The notes: generated by a model from the letters alone, not told the origin. A stretch of DNA of 64,000 nucleotides from Rhodamnia argentea (GCF_020921035.1 NC_063152.1:9934001-9998000), one strand, 5' to 3'; shown: positions 34,601 through 47,754, counted from the first letter of the stretch. Made by a program: numbers and translations.

Positions 34601-37600
34601 TCCATGCAGACATTAGTCAGTCTTACATTGCAAGAGTGGCATGGGATTGTAGCTTTGAAAAGAAAGTTCTCCTGTAATAATGCATAACTAAGCACAAGCA
34701 CCATAATGCTTGTCATCTTGAACTCAAGACTTACTTCACTGGATTTGCCCAAGGGATCCAGCAACATTAAAGTAAGTAGAGCAAGTGGCTGCTTCACATG
34801 AACATCTTAAACAAAATAAGATTTAAGATTTGGGTTTCTGCATAGTGGGCTGTAGATAAGCATTTTCCCCAGGGCCCAGTAAAGGAAAGATGATGAAAAT
34901 CGATTCCTTTTCCCAGAAAGATTGCAGGTTTCCAGCCCATATAACACCCCAAAATTTAAATGGTGAACAAAATGAGATCTGGAACTCCCATGAACAGAGA
35001 GAATAGAAGGTGGAAAGAAGATAGCAGGCAGAGACTGACATGAGGAAAAACAATATGGAATTAAAGTAACCAATGGCGCATTTTCAACTGAATGTAATTG
35101 TCTTGATCATGATGCAATTATGTCTGACAGTCTAAGACAGCTATTGCTTTAAAAAAATGGTCTCCACCTAGAAAGACTCTTTCATTTCATCATTTGATAT
35201 GTTGCATGCTTGCTCAAAGTCAGTTTCTTTTTGTCTGCTAATCCAACTTGTTTATGACCTTACCTTGAGAAAAGTCGCAGAATTTCACAATGTAACTTAG
35301 ATGTTGAGTATGCATACATCCTAAAATTCGTTTCCACAACAACAAATCCCTGCAGAGAGAACAAACCAAATTAAAAATGTAACCGCATAACATGCATAAT
35401 ACTGGAGGTCTAATCTCCCAATGGAGAATACATGGAACTTCCAAAAGTAAAAGTGGTCAAATTTCAAGGGCGGACATAAAAGTTTCCAAGACATAACAGG
35501 TTAGTGGCAGCATTTGGACAAATCCAAAGGCCTACCACAAGTGAAGGAAAAACATGCAGGTAAAAAAAAGGTCTAGGGTTTGTCTAATGTTTGCAACTGA
35601 AAAAAAGCATGTATTTCCAATTAATGTCCTTGAGACCTGGCCTGAACTATTTAATCAATCAATATAGCAATTAGCAATTCACGAGGTGGTCGTCAAACGA
35701 GCATTCAGTTGTTGAATTATGGTTGTGCAATGTTAAATTATAGAAACACAACAAAAGGAATGACACATTTCCACGAATCAACAAAGAAGCTACTGTTTGC
35801 TAACTAAAGAACAAAAACATAGTGCCTACAGTGATATTAAATATGTAAAGGAAATACCTGTTTTCGAGCTGATGAATCAGCCAAACTCACGGAGAGATTA
35901 GTGGCTAATTTGGTTGGTATAAACCAACTATCTTTTCTACCCTGGGAACATATACATTAAAACAGCAGTAAATCTGTTAAAAAGTTTTATTCATAAAGCA
36001 CGCACTACATCTTGCACTAACAAAAGAGAAATAAAGAGCTGCCATACCTGTTGAAGTTTGACTAAGCCTAAATCAGCAAGGTCCTTGAGTGTGTTCCTCT
36101 GGTCTTCAGTCAATGTATTCATGTTATATGCCTAGCACACATTCGACAAGCATGACAGAGTCACGGTGAGTCACTTAAGCAAGTTTTTCAGGAACATTTC
36201 ACCACCAGAAGAGATTTATCTCATAGAAAACTTATGTCCTGTGAAACTTTGTGCATGAACATAACATATACAAACTACTGTACCTCTCCTGTAGCATGAA
36301 AACTAAGCTCGAGCATAAATGAAATTAGATCAGCTGAATCTACATCTCGCTCCTGCACCAAATTGAGACTTCATTTAGAAAGAGAGGCAGATACCGCGAA
36401 TAAATGAATGCGGAATCTCTATTGAATTCAATTTCATCAGCAAAGTGTTTTTGACCAAAAAATCAACAAAGTGTCAGGTTGTCAGGCCAATGGACAAACT
36501 CAATGACACTCACGGTGCTAACAAGTGGGGTACAGCACTATCCTATTCTTGAGTAATTTTAATATTTTTTATAACTCTTTCATGAGAAAGAAAGGCCCAG
36601 GATGAAAGACGAAAACAAAGCTATAGCAGTAGGTAATGCTTTAAAATACATCAGACTTAAAGCTCAACACCATTGAAGAAGAGATGACAGGAGAAGCAAG
36701 TTTAGACCCCTTACGCTCTTCTGTGTTTACACAGACAGCACAATACTCTCAATTCCTTAAATCAATGAGGCAGGTGCGATGAGAAAAGTTTCTACTTTGA
36801 ACGTCCACAGGAAGGAGTGTCTTATCTCCAATTATTCCAACTCTATACTTGCAACTACAATATGGACCCCCCAACTATACTTATGAAGAAGCTAGAAGAT
36901 GTATATGCATCAATGGCCTCATCTCCTGGAACCAGGTTGATCAAAATGTGAATAATTCAAAAGCCCGTCACCCACTACATTAGGATCACAAATTCCGCTA
37001 GGACAAACATTATACAACTGCAAGCAGTCACCAACAGAGTTAAGTGAAAAGACAATTACTTGCGTCAATATAGAGCCAATCATGGTATATACTATTGAAT
37101 AGCTAAAATCCTCTTACAATCAGCCAACAACTCAAGTTATTCTTATTTCATGAACATAAGCTTCAAGGAATGACTGAAAAGGAGGATTATAATTGGTGAC
37201 ATAAAGAAGAAATAAAAGGAATAAGGTGGATGAACATATATGAATGAGATTCATTATACAATCATACCTCAGAATTTGATATGTATTCTCTGATGATGTA
37301 CCAAAGTTGTGCATTTGTATCCATCAACTGCAGTTCACACAAAGCAACTAATATTGAAGAATATGCCAACAGATTTAAAAGTGGGTCATGATTCTTTTAT
37401 GCATACCAAGAACTGGAAGCCACTCTCAGTTAACCTAGGAGGTTCTTTATCCCTGTATAAATGGCACAGTCAAGTCACCAATCAACCAGATTCACAACAA
37501 TCCAAATAGACCTCCAAACACATTATATATGTGAAGAGAAATAAACCTCTGAGTTAGAAGTCCCCTTTGGAAGACTCTCATCATAGAGGAGCTTATATTC

Positions 37601-40507
37601 ATCATCTTTTCAGCTTGGGCTGAGTTTATAAGTTGCAGAAGAAAACACTGTTTTATCACAATTGAAGCTTCATGAAAGAGTAAAGTAAATGAAGCAACAA
37701 AACCAATCAATGGTGGCTAACCAATGTGATAAATTCAGTCACAGGAAGAAAGATGAGCAAGATTCTATGACGAGTCAATGCAGCCACATGGAAGAAGAAA
37801 AACCCAGAAAGAAGGAGAAGAACATTCGCACCTCCCATTGTTCAAGAGCATAGGCCTCGAGATCCTCCAAGCTTGGGAGCCTGGCAGTGATGCTTAATGG
37901 CATTGGTTCCCTTGGCAAAACTCCCCTGCATGGTTCAACTTACAGTCATGCACTAAGGATTGTGTCAAGAAAAACAACTCATGAACTAAGCAAACAGTGA
38001 TTTGATTGACGATAAAGAAAGAGAATTCTTGGTTCAGCTTTCCACCTAAATGATAGAAAAAAGGATTGATCAAATTCTATTGAGTTTGACTCATAGTGAT
38101 CATTTATCAAAGAATGACTCTAGTTATCAAATGATTGAACAACCGGGAGCAATTTATTTACGATACTAAGTTGACATTCATAAAAAGTATCTAATGAATT
38201 AGGATTTCAATACATTCTGTTTAGCAAAAAGGCAGATATTCCTTGCTCATTATCAGACAATCACTTATTCATAATTGGTGACAGAAGATATCCCAAGAAA
38301 TCTAATGCCATGATTATGCCTTACCAAGATGATCTAATAATGTCTATCAGTACTATATGTACCTATCCATCTTCAGCCATGATTTGATGCAATAATACGA
38401 GGAAAAACAGAAGCAAAGAGAAAATTGAGCAACGGAGACATGCTAGCATACACATGAGAGCCTGTTCTTAGATGGGTACAGGCCAAAAAGGTGATATAAG
38501 ACAAAAGGGGGGACTACACGGTCCTTAATTATGTAGGAACAAGATAAAACGCAAAATTGGTGATCCAGAACCTGTGAACATGGCAAACTTTTTCATTTTT
38601 CCGCAATGTAAATTCCAGCAGAAGGTACACAGCGAAAATGATATCTTATCATCTCGTTCAAGTTCTAGTTGACAAGAAGGTCAAGTTCTCAACAAAATCT
38701 CGAAACATATTGATGTCTCAATGCGAATCCGAGCCACGTATTACTCAAGATAAATTCAAACAAAGCATCATTCTTCTCTATACCACCAGATCCCAAAGAA
38801 AATAAATGAAAGAAATAGAAGCCACAAACAAGTCTGTAACTTACCCACACGTTATGTGTTTCTGAAGGTTAGCCTGAAAGGTTGGATTTAGCCTGTAGCT
38901 GGTACCACTACTTCTGCCATTACAATTTTAAATTCAGGAACTGACATATAAAAATACAATCATAAAGTTTATAATACGAAATTCTCTCTTGAATTTCCAC
39001 AAAGTGCAAATGCTTATTCTGACTACCCTCACAACCCAAAAATAAAAAGAGAGGTAATCAACAATGCATCTCTCAACCACTTCTAATGTCAATAGGTATA
39101 GGATGTATCACACATAAATTTAACAATAAAGAAAACAAGAAAATTGACATGCAAAAATCCAAGGAAAAAAATATATATATTTCTATTTCCAGTGCCTGCA
39201 GATTTTTTGCAACATAATAGAGGAAGTGAATAACTGCAAAGAAAAGATGCTTATATGAAACCACGTGCTTAGTAGATATGAGGATTAAAAATTGCTCAAA
39301 CAACTTCCTCCTAAAACTTATGCAGTGGAAGCCATTTATTATGAGCAGCTTATGAGGTAATTGGATCAGCAATATATATCGTAACCGCGGACTAGTATTT
39401 TCCTATTCCACAGACCGAAGAAGCATATAGTTACCAACAAATGTACTTATAATAGGCATCTTAATTGGTTTGTGGGGTCTACAAAGCTATAGATGCAAAA
39501 GAAGGACCAGAAAAGGCATTTCTACCCAGAAAGGGTGTACCTTCGCACTATCTACTTCCCTTTCAGCTTGGCATATTAAACATGAGCAGGCGTATCAAAG
39601 TTCCCTTCAATCCAAGAAAGAGAGAACTAGCTTAAAGACAGAGAACTAACAAAAGGAACTAAAATGCTTATCACGGGAGTATCAAGCTTCCCACTTCTCC
39701 AACTATTGTTTATCGCTACAACAGGAACATAACTAGGCACGGGAACAATACTAGGAATATAAAGCTAAACATACAATCCATCAAAGAGCTTATTTCAGAG
39801 TAATATATATCCCTCGGTCAAAAGTTTATGCAGAGAAAGCTGACCAGAAGACCCATTTACCTGTCAAAAGTCTCGGAGAAAATCCTCAACTGAAGCAACC
39901 GGTCAATTGCAACTTTATGCTTGGAGATTCCATCCGGAAGGACCCACTCCTCCATTGACTTGGTTGTCACCGCCTCCTCGATGTACAACATTTGTATCAC
40001 GTACTTCTTCGCTAAAGGGGGCAGTGACCTGAGCGCAACAAGATGAAATTACATGGCAACCCGAAACACCCTGTGTCAAAATTGTCTTCATTGTATACAA
40101 CGTGGGCATTGCACTGACATTCAGGAGTTTGAATCCCAAGTGTATAGGGTGCTCAATGCTAACTAGTCTGCAATGACGTGATTAAAATGAGAGAAAAGAT
40201 GACAAAAAAGGGCATTTAAACTACAATTCCATTGGAGCTAACGAGTTAAGCGAACTGTTTGGCATTGGCTAGAAGCAGGCGATCGCTTATTCGTTCAAGT
40301 TCACTCTAGGCGGACCAAACAACAAATCCAATGAACACGAGCAGTTGCTTTGTTGTACAACAGAGGGTGGAAAATACTGAAGAAAGAGAGAAACCTGAGA
40401 ATCGCTTCGCAGATGAAGGCGTTCTGGTAAAGCTGGTCGAGCTTCATCGCGGGCAAAGCCGCGACCATGTCCATGAAATTCTTGGCGATTATCTTCACTT
40501 GAGGCAT
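31653..40507 (-). CDS. TFB2: General transcription factor IIH subunit 4 (TFB2/p52)
   Basis: Fifteen exons, all with GT-AG borders and matching phases: about 40507-40395, 40028-39861, 38913-38845, 37925-37832, 37647-37547, 37452-37407, 37327-37268, 36352-36284, 36131-36048, 35941-35858, 35349-35264, 33596-33506, 32961-32881, 31948-31874 and 31790-31653. Total 452 residues, the same length I recall for Arabidopsis At4g17020. Landmarks: [20 protein letters not shown] at the start, [16 protein letters not shown] in exon 5, [20 protein letters not shown] across exons 9-10, [20 protein letters not shown] in exon 13, and [20 protein letters not shown] in the last. TFB2 anchors and activates the XPB helicase in the TFIIH core, serving RNA polymerase II initiation and nucleotide excision repair in the nucleus. 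No stop or frameshift was found. An out-of-frame ATG at 40676 lies upstream. Confidence 0.97.
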
Positions 40508-41145
40508 CTTCTCGCTCGGATTCGACCTCCAAACCCTTCGCAGTCCTCGGAATCGGTCCCCGTCGCGGATCGAAAAGCTCCAAAGCTAGCGATTCCGGCT
40601 GTTCAAAACTTCGCGCGATGCTCGAACCGCACGCGCTCTTCTGATCGCTTTCGTCAGTGAGCTGAGGAAAGGACATGGGGAGAAGTGCACTTGAGCTAGG
40701 GTGATGACGCCATGGGACCTGCTCAGCTCCGTTGACGTTGCTCGTGGGCCTACGTGGGGGAAGATGGGTTTTACGCTCAAGGCCCTTTTAGGGGTTTTAC
40801 TTCGGGTCAAGTTAAACCGTAATCCAAATCAACAAACCGAATTGAACCAAATCGAACTAAGTCGAGAACCAATAAGCTCGGTTTACGAATTTATCGGTTT
40901 TTTCTAGACTCCATTTATTTCGTGAAAAATGACTTGCGTCACACAAGTGATCATGGATATATAAGAACTCGAGAGTTACAAGAGAATTTCAAACTCGCTT
41001 TACGGTTTGTGGCGTACGTTATGATAGGCACTAGGCGGGATAAGTGCGATTTGCTTTATTTGACGTATTTTGATTCTTTCATATGATTTGGCTTGATAAA
41101 TCTCACTCCCTCAAATAAAAAATAAAAATCAAAAACCACAAAAAC
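40508..41145 (-). promoter_or_regulatory. TFB2 upstream region
   Basis: GC-richer sequence from 40508 to about 40800 holds the probable 5' UTR and promoter. An ATG at 40676 opens a frame of 129 codons that overlaps the TFB2 start out of frame. Whether it is transcribed depends on the unknown start site. Beyond 40800 the sequence is AT-rich with CCGAATTGAACC-type phrases. Confidence 0.4.
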
Positions 41146-41162
41146 AAATAATAATTTTGCTT

Positions 41163-41358
41163 TACCCACCCACGCATGGTGTGGTTGGTTGAGAGCGTGC
41201 CCTTCTTCTTCCACGTCGAGGATTCGAAACTCCTGATCGCGTTTCGTGATTTAAGTGGGGGCCCTGGCGGTGGGTTGTCGGGCTAGTCTTCCCCGAGATA
41301 TAGTCGCGGGCGTAAGTCGTGCGGATCCTCAGATAATAATAATAATAATAATAATTTT
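41163..41358 (+). mobile_element. tRNA-derived SINE with target-site duplication
   Basis: The head CCCACGCATGGTGTGGTTGG resembles a tRNA-like A box region, and GAGGATTCGAAACTCC about 40 bases on resembles a B box (GRTTCRAAACC). The body is GC-rich and non-coding, and the 3' tail is an (AAT)n run. The insertion is flanked by a direct repeat of about 13 bases, ATAATAATTTTGC, at about 41149-41161 and again at about 41347-41360 partly merged with the tail. Boxes, simple-repeat tail and target duplication together make a SINE call good. Family not assigned. Confidence 0.75.
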
Positions 41359-41360
41359 GC

Positions 41361-43140
41361 ATCTATTGGACTTTAGAGGTGTTTGTTGACGCTTGAATTT
41401 GCCCGGCAAGTCAAAATTAAGGAGTTCTCAAGATTCGAGATCCCCAAGACTCGTCTCCCGACCCAAAAAGCAGTCGATTGCATATAAAAAAATTAGAAAC
41501 ATTGTCTTCTATTAGTAATTAGTCGTCAATCTTTTAATGAATCAAAAGTTGTCAAACCCTAAAAGTCAACTATATGTCGAAAATTGACCCAAAAAAAAAC
41601 ATGTGAAAGTTGCAAACAAGTGTCAATTCATCATAGACATGTAAAATTAGGCCTTTAACCTATTTTTCATAAAATGAACAAATGCTGTTGCCTTTTCCGG
41701 TTAAATCGAAAACTTTGACGTTCAATCGAAAAAAAAAAGACTGATTGATTTTTAGTCTTTTTTCAGATTTGAATACTTCTAGGCATTTAACGCGGGGACT
41801 ACCATAATAAAAATTTAGATTGGATTCCTTCTATTTAGAATGAGAGAATTATGGAGATGCAATCAATGCTCTGGAACAAACTTGGATTGACGGTTGACTT
41901 TTTACAATAAAGTCAACTTGTGCTTTTTAAATCAAATTAAGTCTGATCAAATCAATTTTAATGCGACTTAGGACATTCCACGAGAATTTTAAAGAAAAAT
42001 TGAACGATTAGGACGACAGTGGTCAATCTGATCAAGTCGGGTCAATTTGGTTTGACCGACTTTGACCCTGGTTACTTCATCAACCATTAAGGTCCAAGTC
42101 TTGGCCCACACAGCCCATGGAGAGGCCGGCCCAATTCCCCATAATTGCTAAAATGCCATCCTCCATAATTACAATAAAGCCTGGCCAAGATGTCATCAAT
42201 CCACACGCATTCAAATCTCAACCTTTCAATTTCAAGGCTAACCCTAGACTTTCATAAGGCCACGTCATCAATCCTCAATTGACGTCTCATTAAATCGACC
42301 AATAAAATCAAATCCTTAATCATAAAGGAATGACCCCCCACCCTTAAATCATATCTTTGCATCATCAGGCTTAGATCATAAAATACATTTCAAATTTCCC
42401 TCCGAAAATTTAGGGGGTATAATCAATTTGCAGCTCTGAAAATTTCAGATTGTTTACAATTGAAAAGAAAGAAAAACACACAAGAAAGCTCTCTCCTCTA
42501 TCTATATTCTCTCCTAGCCAAATATTGCTTATGGCTCTTCATCTTGCTCCACAACATTCCGATGAATCCATACAGTGCCAGAGCTGCATTGATGTTGCGC
42601 TAGCTTCTCCGAGCTCGGTATCGCTGGTCGTGTCCTTAATCCTCGGCTAGAAGGTGTACCTCGACATTCCCCACCTGTCCAACTGTTGCACTTCCTTCAT
42701 TTAATATCCCTTTGGTGTCATTGCACCTTCATTCTGCAAGATTTTGGCCTAGCTTGCTTGTTTCATTTCTTTAAATCCAATTCAAGGTAAGCTCACTAAT
42801 TTGATGATCAAAACTCAGAGGATCATCCTAGTGGATGTGATGAGTTCATGAGGAATCCAAGCCGAAGTTCTAATATGCATACCTCAAATTAGAGAAGATA
42901 TTCAATGGTTAGTAACCATCACGTCGCTAGCCCACGTGGCATATATGAGTCCATGTGGATCCATTAATAAAGCAACACGTGGCTTTGACATGGATGGACC
43001 AAAAATTAAAAAATTGAAGCAGCCTTTTTCTCTCTCCTCTTCTCTGCCGAAAATCCCTGCACAAGCAAATAATAAATGCTATCATTTAGTCTCACCCCCT
43101 CCGCCCCCCCCCGCTCTCTCTTTCTCCTCTTTTCGATTTC
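41361..43140. other. Intergenic DNA, likely old LTR-element debris
   Basis: AT-rich sequence with phrases such as GTTGACTTTTTACAATAAAG and GTCAATTTGGTTTGACCGAC that suggest degraded retroelement LTRs; similar wording recurs at 50230-50520. No polyprotein motif was seen. Short frames at 42450 and 42936 are not convincing. Confidence 0.35.
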
Positions 43141-43171
43141 AGCTTCTTTACCTTATTGTGGCCTTTTTGGA

Positions 43172-44143
43172 GCGTGCATGACAACACTTCTAAAGCAGAA
43201 TTTCTACTTCAGAAGTGTTTTTGGAGTAAAAATCCGTTTAGTTCACAACTTTAAATTTCTATTTCTGAAACAACTTTTTACTTTAGAAGTGATTTTTGCA
43301 GTACTTTTGAGAAGTAAAAAAAACTTACTTCTCACAATGAGAAGCTATTTTTTTTCCTTTTCACTCCTCCCTCTTCATATTTTCTTTTGTTTAGAGAGAA
43401 AGAGAGAGAGGTGCTGGCCGGGTTGACTCGGTCTGGAAAATATTTTAATAATAAAAATTATTTAATAATAAAAAATTTAAATAAAAATGAAAAAGGAAAA
43501 TTTCAAAAAAAGTTCATTAAAAAGTATAAAAAATTCATAAAAAATTCGTGAGCTCTTAAAAAAATCATAATAAAATAAAAAAATTCATAAAAAATTCGTG
43601 AGCTCTTAAAAAATCATAATAAAATTAAAAAAATTCATAAAAATCATTAAAAAAGTCTGAAAATTTTTAAAAAAAATCCAAAAAATAGGAAATGGTTACA
43701 ATCAACTAGCCAAGACCTATTTTGAATCTTTTGACCCCCGATCTTTCCAAATTGATTATTTTTCCCTTCTTGGCAAATTGTCTCCAATTTCTCCCAAATC
43801 ACCCATGAACTCTAATCACACATTCTCTAAGCCCTTAGGGCTATATTAGAGAAGCCTTGATTTGTATTAATGTGCTTTATCTGTGCACTTGATTGCGCAT
43901 TGATTTTATTGAATGTGATTGGTAGGATTAGTCTTCCGACTTGCATGAAAACCCGTTGGTATTTGCATTGAACTTTTCTTGAATAAAATGCATTTTAGGT
44001 TAGGATCAATACTTTTTTGTAGAAATTTTGTCCTGTTATCAAATGCCTTTCTTTGATCAGAAATCAACCTCTGAAGTAGGAAGTTGAAAAATCAACCTTC
44101 GCTTCTGAAGTTATTTCTGAAGTAGAAGTGTTGTCATGCGCAC
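43172..44143. mobile_element. Inverted-repeat DNA element, about 970 bp
   Basis: Ends are inverted copies: left GCGTGCATGACAACACTTCT (43172-43191) and right, reversed, GTGCGCATGACAACACTTCT (44124-44143). The match continues inward with CTACTTCAGAAG-type phrases on both sides. No transposase. Outside the arms, a 23-bp imperfect direct repeat (about 19 of 23 identical) flanks the element: AGCTTCTTTACC... ending at 43163 and GGCTTCTTTACC... beginning at 44155. It looks like a non-autonomous hAT-like element, but the typical 8-bp target duplication was not clear. Confidence 0.65.
43531..43644 (+). repeat. 50-bp tandem repeat, two copies plus a partial third
   Basis: The unit starts AAATTCATAAAAAATTCGTG and continues AGCTCTTAAA. 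Copies begin at 43531 and 43581, with a 14-base partial copy at 43631. The copies differ by only one or two bases. The array lies inside the 970-bp inverted-repeat element. Confidence 0.85.
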
Positions 44144-46180
44144 CCTTAACTTCTGGCTTCTTTACCATACTGTCGCCTAGAAGCAAGAGAAAACTAAGTG
44201 AGAGCAAGACTGAAAAGAATGGACAGACGGTGTTATGCACCGGACCACCACCACTAAATGCTGCATGTCACTCCCTGTTTTGCTTAGCCACAGCTCTAAG
44301 AGATGGAAGTGAACTCGTCCCACCCAAAGTTCCATTGCTGGTGCCCAGCAACACTCTCTGGAATCGCATTACCTAGCTTCGACGTGCGTTCATAAGCGAA
44401 ATCTCTCCCACACGAGGTAAGAATCCCCACTCTACTCGGGTTCAAGAAGGAAACCCAAAAGTGTTTCCGAAAATTCGTTGTGTTTGTTTTATTTTTGTGG
44501 AGGAACTCATGTACTGAGTTCCCAGCAACGCTAGGTATAGTAGTTCAGCATGAATTGTTGCCTCAGTTTCGAGCCTAAACGATCTAGCCTGATCTCCCAG
44601 GATTTATTCGATGAAATGTCTTAACCGGGTTTGCCTGCTGCTCCCATCAACTAAGAATCCCTTGCAGATTTTTGGTTGTGTGACATGCTATTAGGTTCTT
44701 CTTTTCAATCTCCTTGAGAGAAATGGTTTTGTCAAATAAACTGAAAAAGGTTGTTGATGGTTTTGTTACGAAGCTTGTTGCTTCTCTATTACATTTATTG
44801 TTATTCTAAAACTATTGCTTGCTCTAACTCGTCTTACCTCAACTTTCTTTGTTTTTTTGCTTCAGTTTCTGAAAGGAAGCCGTGTGGCCGTGATCTTGGA
44901 TAGGACGCGCGCACGTTCACAAGGTGCAAATATTGCATTACGTACATTGAAAATAAAACTCACGTTTGATCTATCATAACTGAAATAAAGTATGGATACA
45001 CAAAAAAAAAAATTTGCACTCACTTTCAATTTTACTAATATTCAGCAGATAATTTATAGTCTTCGATAGCTAATTCGACTCGTTCTCGGGAAAAATGGGT
45101 ATGACTTATCTCTTTAGAATTTAAGTTTGTTGTGAATTTATCTTACACTTAAAATGATTAGATTTTCTTAAATGAAATAATATCATCGTTTGTAACGTTG
45201 ATAAAGAATTTGAATTTAGAATTGGCAGGACATTTGCCAATAAGGAAAGAAGTTAGTAATACTGCATATGCAATTTGCAAGGGATTTGGAGTGCGAAGAG
45301 GACAAAAAATAAAAACTAGCAAAGGAATATTGTGAACACGCACATTTCTGTGTAATTGTGAATGATAGTCTCCACCAATCGTATCTCATGAACAAATAGA
45401 TATTTATAGGACCGTGAAAAGAACCGGATATAAAGATTGCATTAAATTTAAGATTGAAGACGGGGTTTGGGTAGCTGCCAAGTTTTAGGTGTTTCATAAT
45501 TATCCATTCATGGATGATAAACAAAAACATCTCATACGGTCACATCGGCATATAACAGATACTAATATGAGTATTTTGACTTCTTTGACGGGGGCTGGTA
45601 TAAGGGTTACGAAAGCGTACTCTTATCTTAACGGTGAAAGCGTATTTTATTTGGATTGGCGCCTTCATCCCAGCAGAGAAATAGCAACTTTTGTTTCCAG
45701 CGCTCAAGTCAAGTGTCCAAAGCCTTCGGCTTCGTCCTTGATTTTCTGATTTCTTTTCCTTTATTCCCTCATTATTTTCAACAAAACCCACCTGCTTCAT
45801 CCCAATCGCGTTCATCACCACAACATTGTACAAGGGTCTCACGCGCACTATGTTCCTTCTCTCTCTCCCAAAGACTGATCATGCTCGATCAGAACGAACA
45901 GGATGGACTTTTCGTGTGACTTGTTCGAGCGCCCACATTGTTATTTTTTGTTCCCTTTTGCTAGTTCAATATGGATTCGCCCAAGCTGGGCAGGAACAAC
46001 GTCGAGCGAAGTTTTGATGACATGAACTCGTTAAAAACATAAAGGGGTTGATAACTCTTTCCACACCACGAGGTTAATTTTGCATTGTCCTCAATCTTTG
46101 TCTTTCTAAATTTGCTTGAATTTTGAATTTTAGTTTAGTTCGATAGTGATCATAGCGTAATGAAATGTGATCGTAGCGTG
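44144..46180. other. Intergenic DNA, no recognised gene
   Basis: A donor-like CGAG|GTAAG near 44414 follows a GC-richer stretch (44190-44410), resembling a promoter or 5' exon, but I see no ORF that continues it. Frames at 45489-45919 overlap each other on both strands and match nothing I know. Confidence 0.3.
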
Positions 46181-46186
46181 TAGCGT

Positions 46187-46770
46187 ATGCATTGGAGTCC
46201 CCTGTTTGAGTTTTATGTGTGTGTGGATTGGACATGTAGGTATCAAGTGAGGAAGTATGAGGCTGCCATGAGGAGAAACACTATAGTGGTGTTGGGAAAT
46301 TGTTCTAGCAAGACAGTGATAGTTGTGATGCTTATTAAGGGGCATAGCCCAATCAATGAAATCGAGTGGAGAGAAAAATTTGATCTTTTCTTGGCTCGGA
46401 CTATTCTTTTCATTTGCATCAGATCATTTGCGCCCTTTCAACTGATTGGATTAGTTGCGATGCGTATTGTTTTGATCAAACAGGTGTTGGTTATGACCTC
46501 GCAGATTTTATTGAATGCCTTAAGAAAAGCATTCCTCAAGTTGGACTCGTTGAGCTTGATGAGTGGGACTCGTTGAGCTTGATGATAATTGATGAATGCC
46601 ATTGGATAAAAAAAAAAAAAAAACCTACCCTTATAAAAAATAATGAAGGTTAGTCATTTCATGCATGATTCTACCTCCTTAATTATTTTATTGAAGGAAT
46701 TTTATCACAAAAGCATTAAGAAGCCAAAGATTTTTGGAATGACAGCTTGCCCTGTATCGCCGGAGCGAAA
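46187..46770 (+). pseudogene. Dicer-like (DCL3-type) helicase fragment, degenerate
   Basis: In one frame from about 46235: RYQVRKYEAAMRRNTIVVLG, then a ruined Walker A (GNCSSKT where GTGSGKT is expected) and VVMLIKG. It then runs to VLVMTSQILLNALRKAFLKL. After a 23-bp tandem duplication that shifts the frame (GGACTCGTTGAGCTTGATGA twice, at 46545 and 46568) it resumes with MIIDECHWI, where Dicer has DECHHA. A poly-A run follows, then EFYHKSIKKPKIFGMTA near 46700, which is Dicer motif III wording. Large parts between are missing. It cannot make an active helicase. The best remembered match is plant DCL3, but DCL2 or DCL4 is not excluded. Confidence 0.65.
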
Positions 46771-47754
46771 TGATTGAAGGGTTTTCTACTGCCAGAGCAA
46801 AATGATTGTAGGGTATCCCTGTATTCTAGGGTGCCCAAGCAAAATGATTCCAAGGTTTCCTTCTGCACTTTTGGTGCCAGTGTAAAAGGTTTATTTTACG
46901 TTGTTACTTCAAATTCAACATTTGCTAACTGCAATTCTCCAAATATCATTTGGAACGATAATACTGAGTAGCACTAAACTCCCTCGCTCAAGAAAGTGCC
47001 ACAACTAATCTAGATGAAATAATGCCAAAAGGATGATATGATACCAAGTGACAAGAAGTCAATAATTAATTGTGACAGTCTCTCAACATAATATCTACAC
47101 TTCAAGGAACTCTCTCTATAGATATCACATTCCTCTTTGGCGTTCAAAGCATTCTCTAAACAAACTTTAGCGGCCTTCCAAATAAAAGAAAATGTGAGAA
47201 GTCATGAAAACAAAACTCATAATCAATCCAGCAACAAAAACTACCAAGCAACCCATGGTACTATTAAATCTCCCACATGTTCGGCTGTCCACCCTTTGAT
47301 GAAGACCTAGACTACTAAAGATTGCTAAAAAAGCACCTTGAGTCCATCGACATCAACACCAACAGATTTTCTGAGCCTAAATCTAGCAATATTCCTTCTT
47401 GGCCATACGTGCACATTGAGTTTAGAGATACACTCGGACTAATCTATCCCGACAACTTCTGCTTAACTTATGGGAGTAATTCCTGATTGGCCAGCCATTA
47501 GTATGTCAAATTGGTGAACCATATGGCAGGTCCGATAGGTGGGGTTGGAACTATCATAACAAAACATCAATATCTAGAACTAAAATGGCATTCACCGTTT
47601 TCGAAGTTTCTACAATAAGGAACTTCACAAAGTTCATTGGTATATGAACCTAGCTATCATATAACGAGGAACAGCTAGAATCTCTTTCTCATGGTAGCCA
47701 GTCAAATCAAGTTGTATAAACAATTTTCACCATCCGAAAGTCCTACCCTGATGA
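46771..47754. other. Gap between the two Dicer-like fragments
   Basis: Positions 46755-46890 hold three loose copies of a phrase like AGCAAAATGATTGTAGGGT about 45 bases apart. The rest (46980-47750) is AT-rich with stops in all frames. Further decayed Dicer sequence may be present but I could not confirm it. Confidence 0.3.

Noticed and set aside
40287..40676. 129-codon frame as the real TFB2 N-terminus
   Set aside because: The frame differing from it, starting at 40507, gives the conserved [11 protein letters not shown] start and splices correctly to the remaining exons.
41163..41240. Functional tRNA gene
   Set aside because: A and B box-like motifs are present, but no cloverleaf can be drawn, and the tail and target duplication indicate a SINE.
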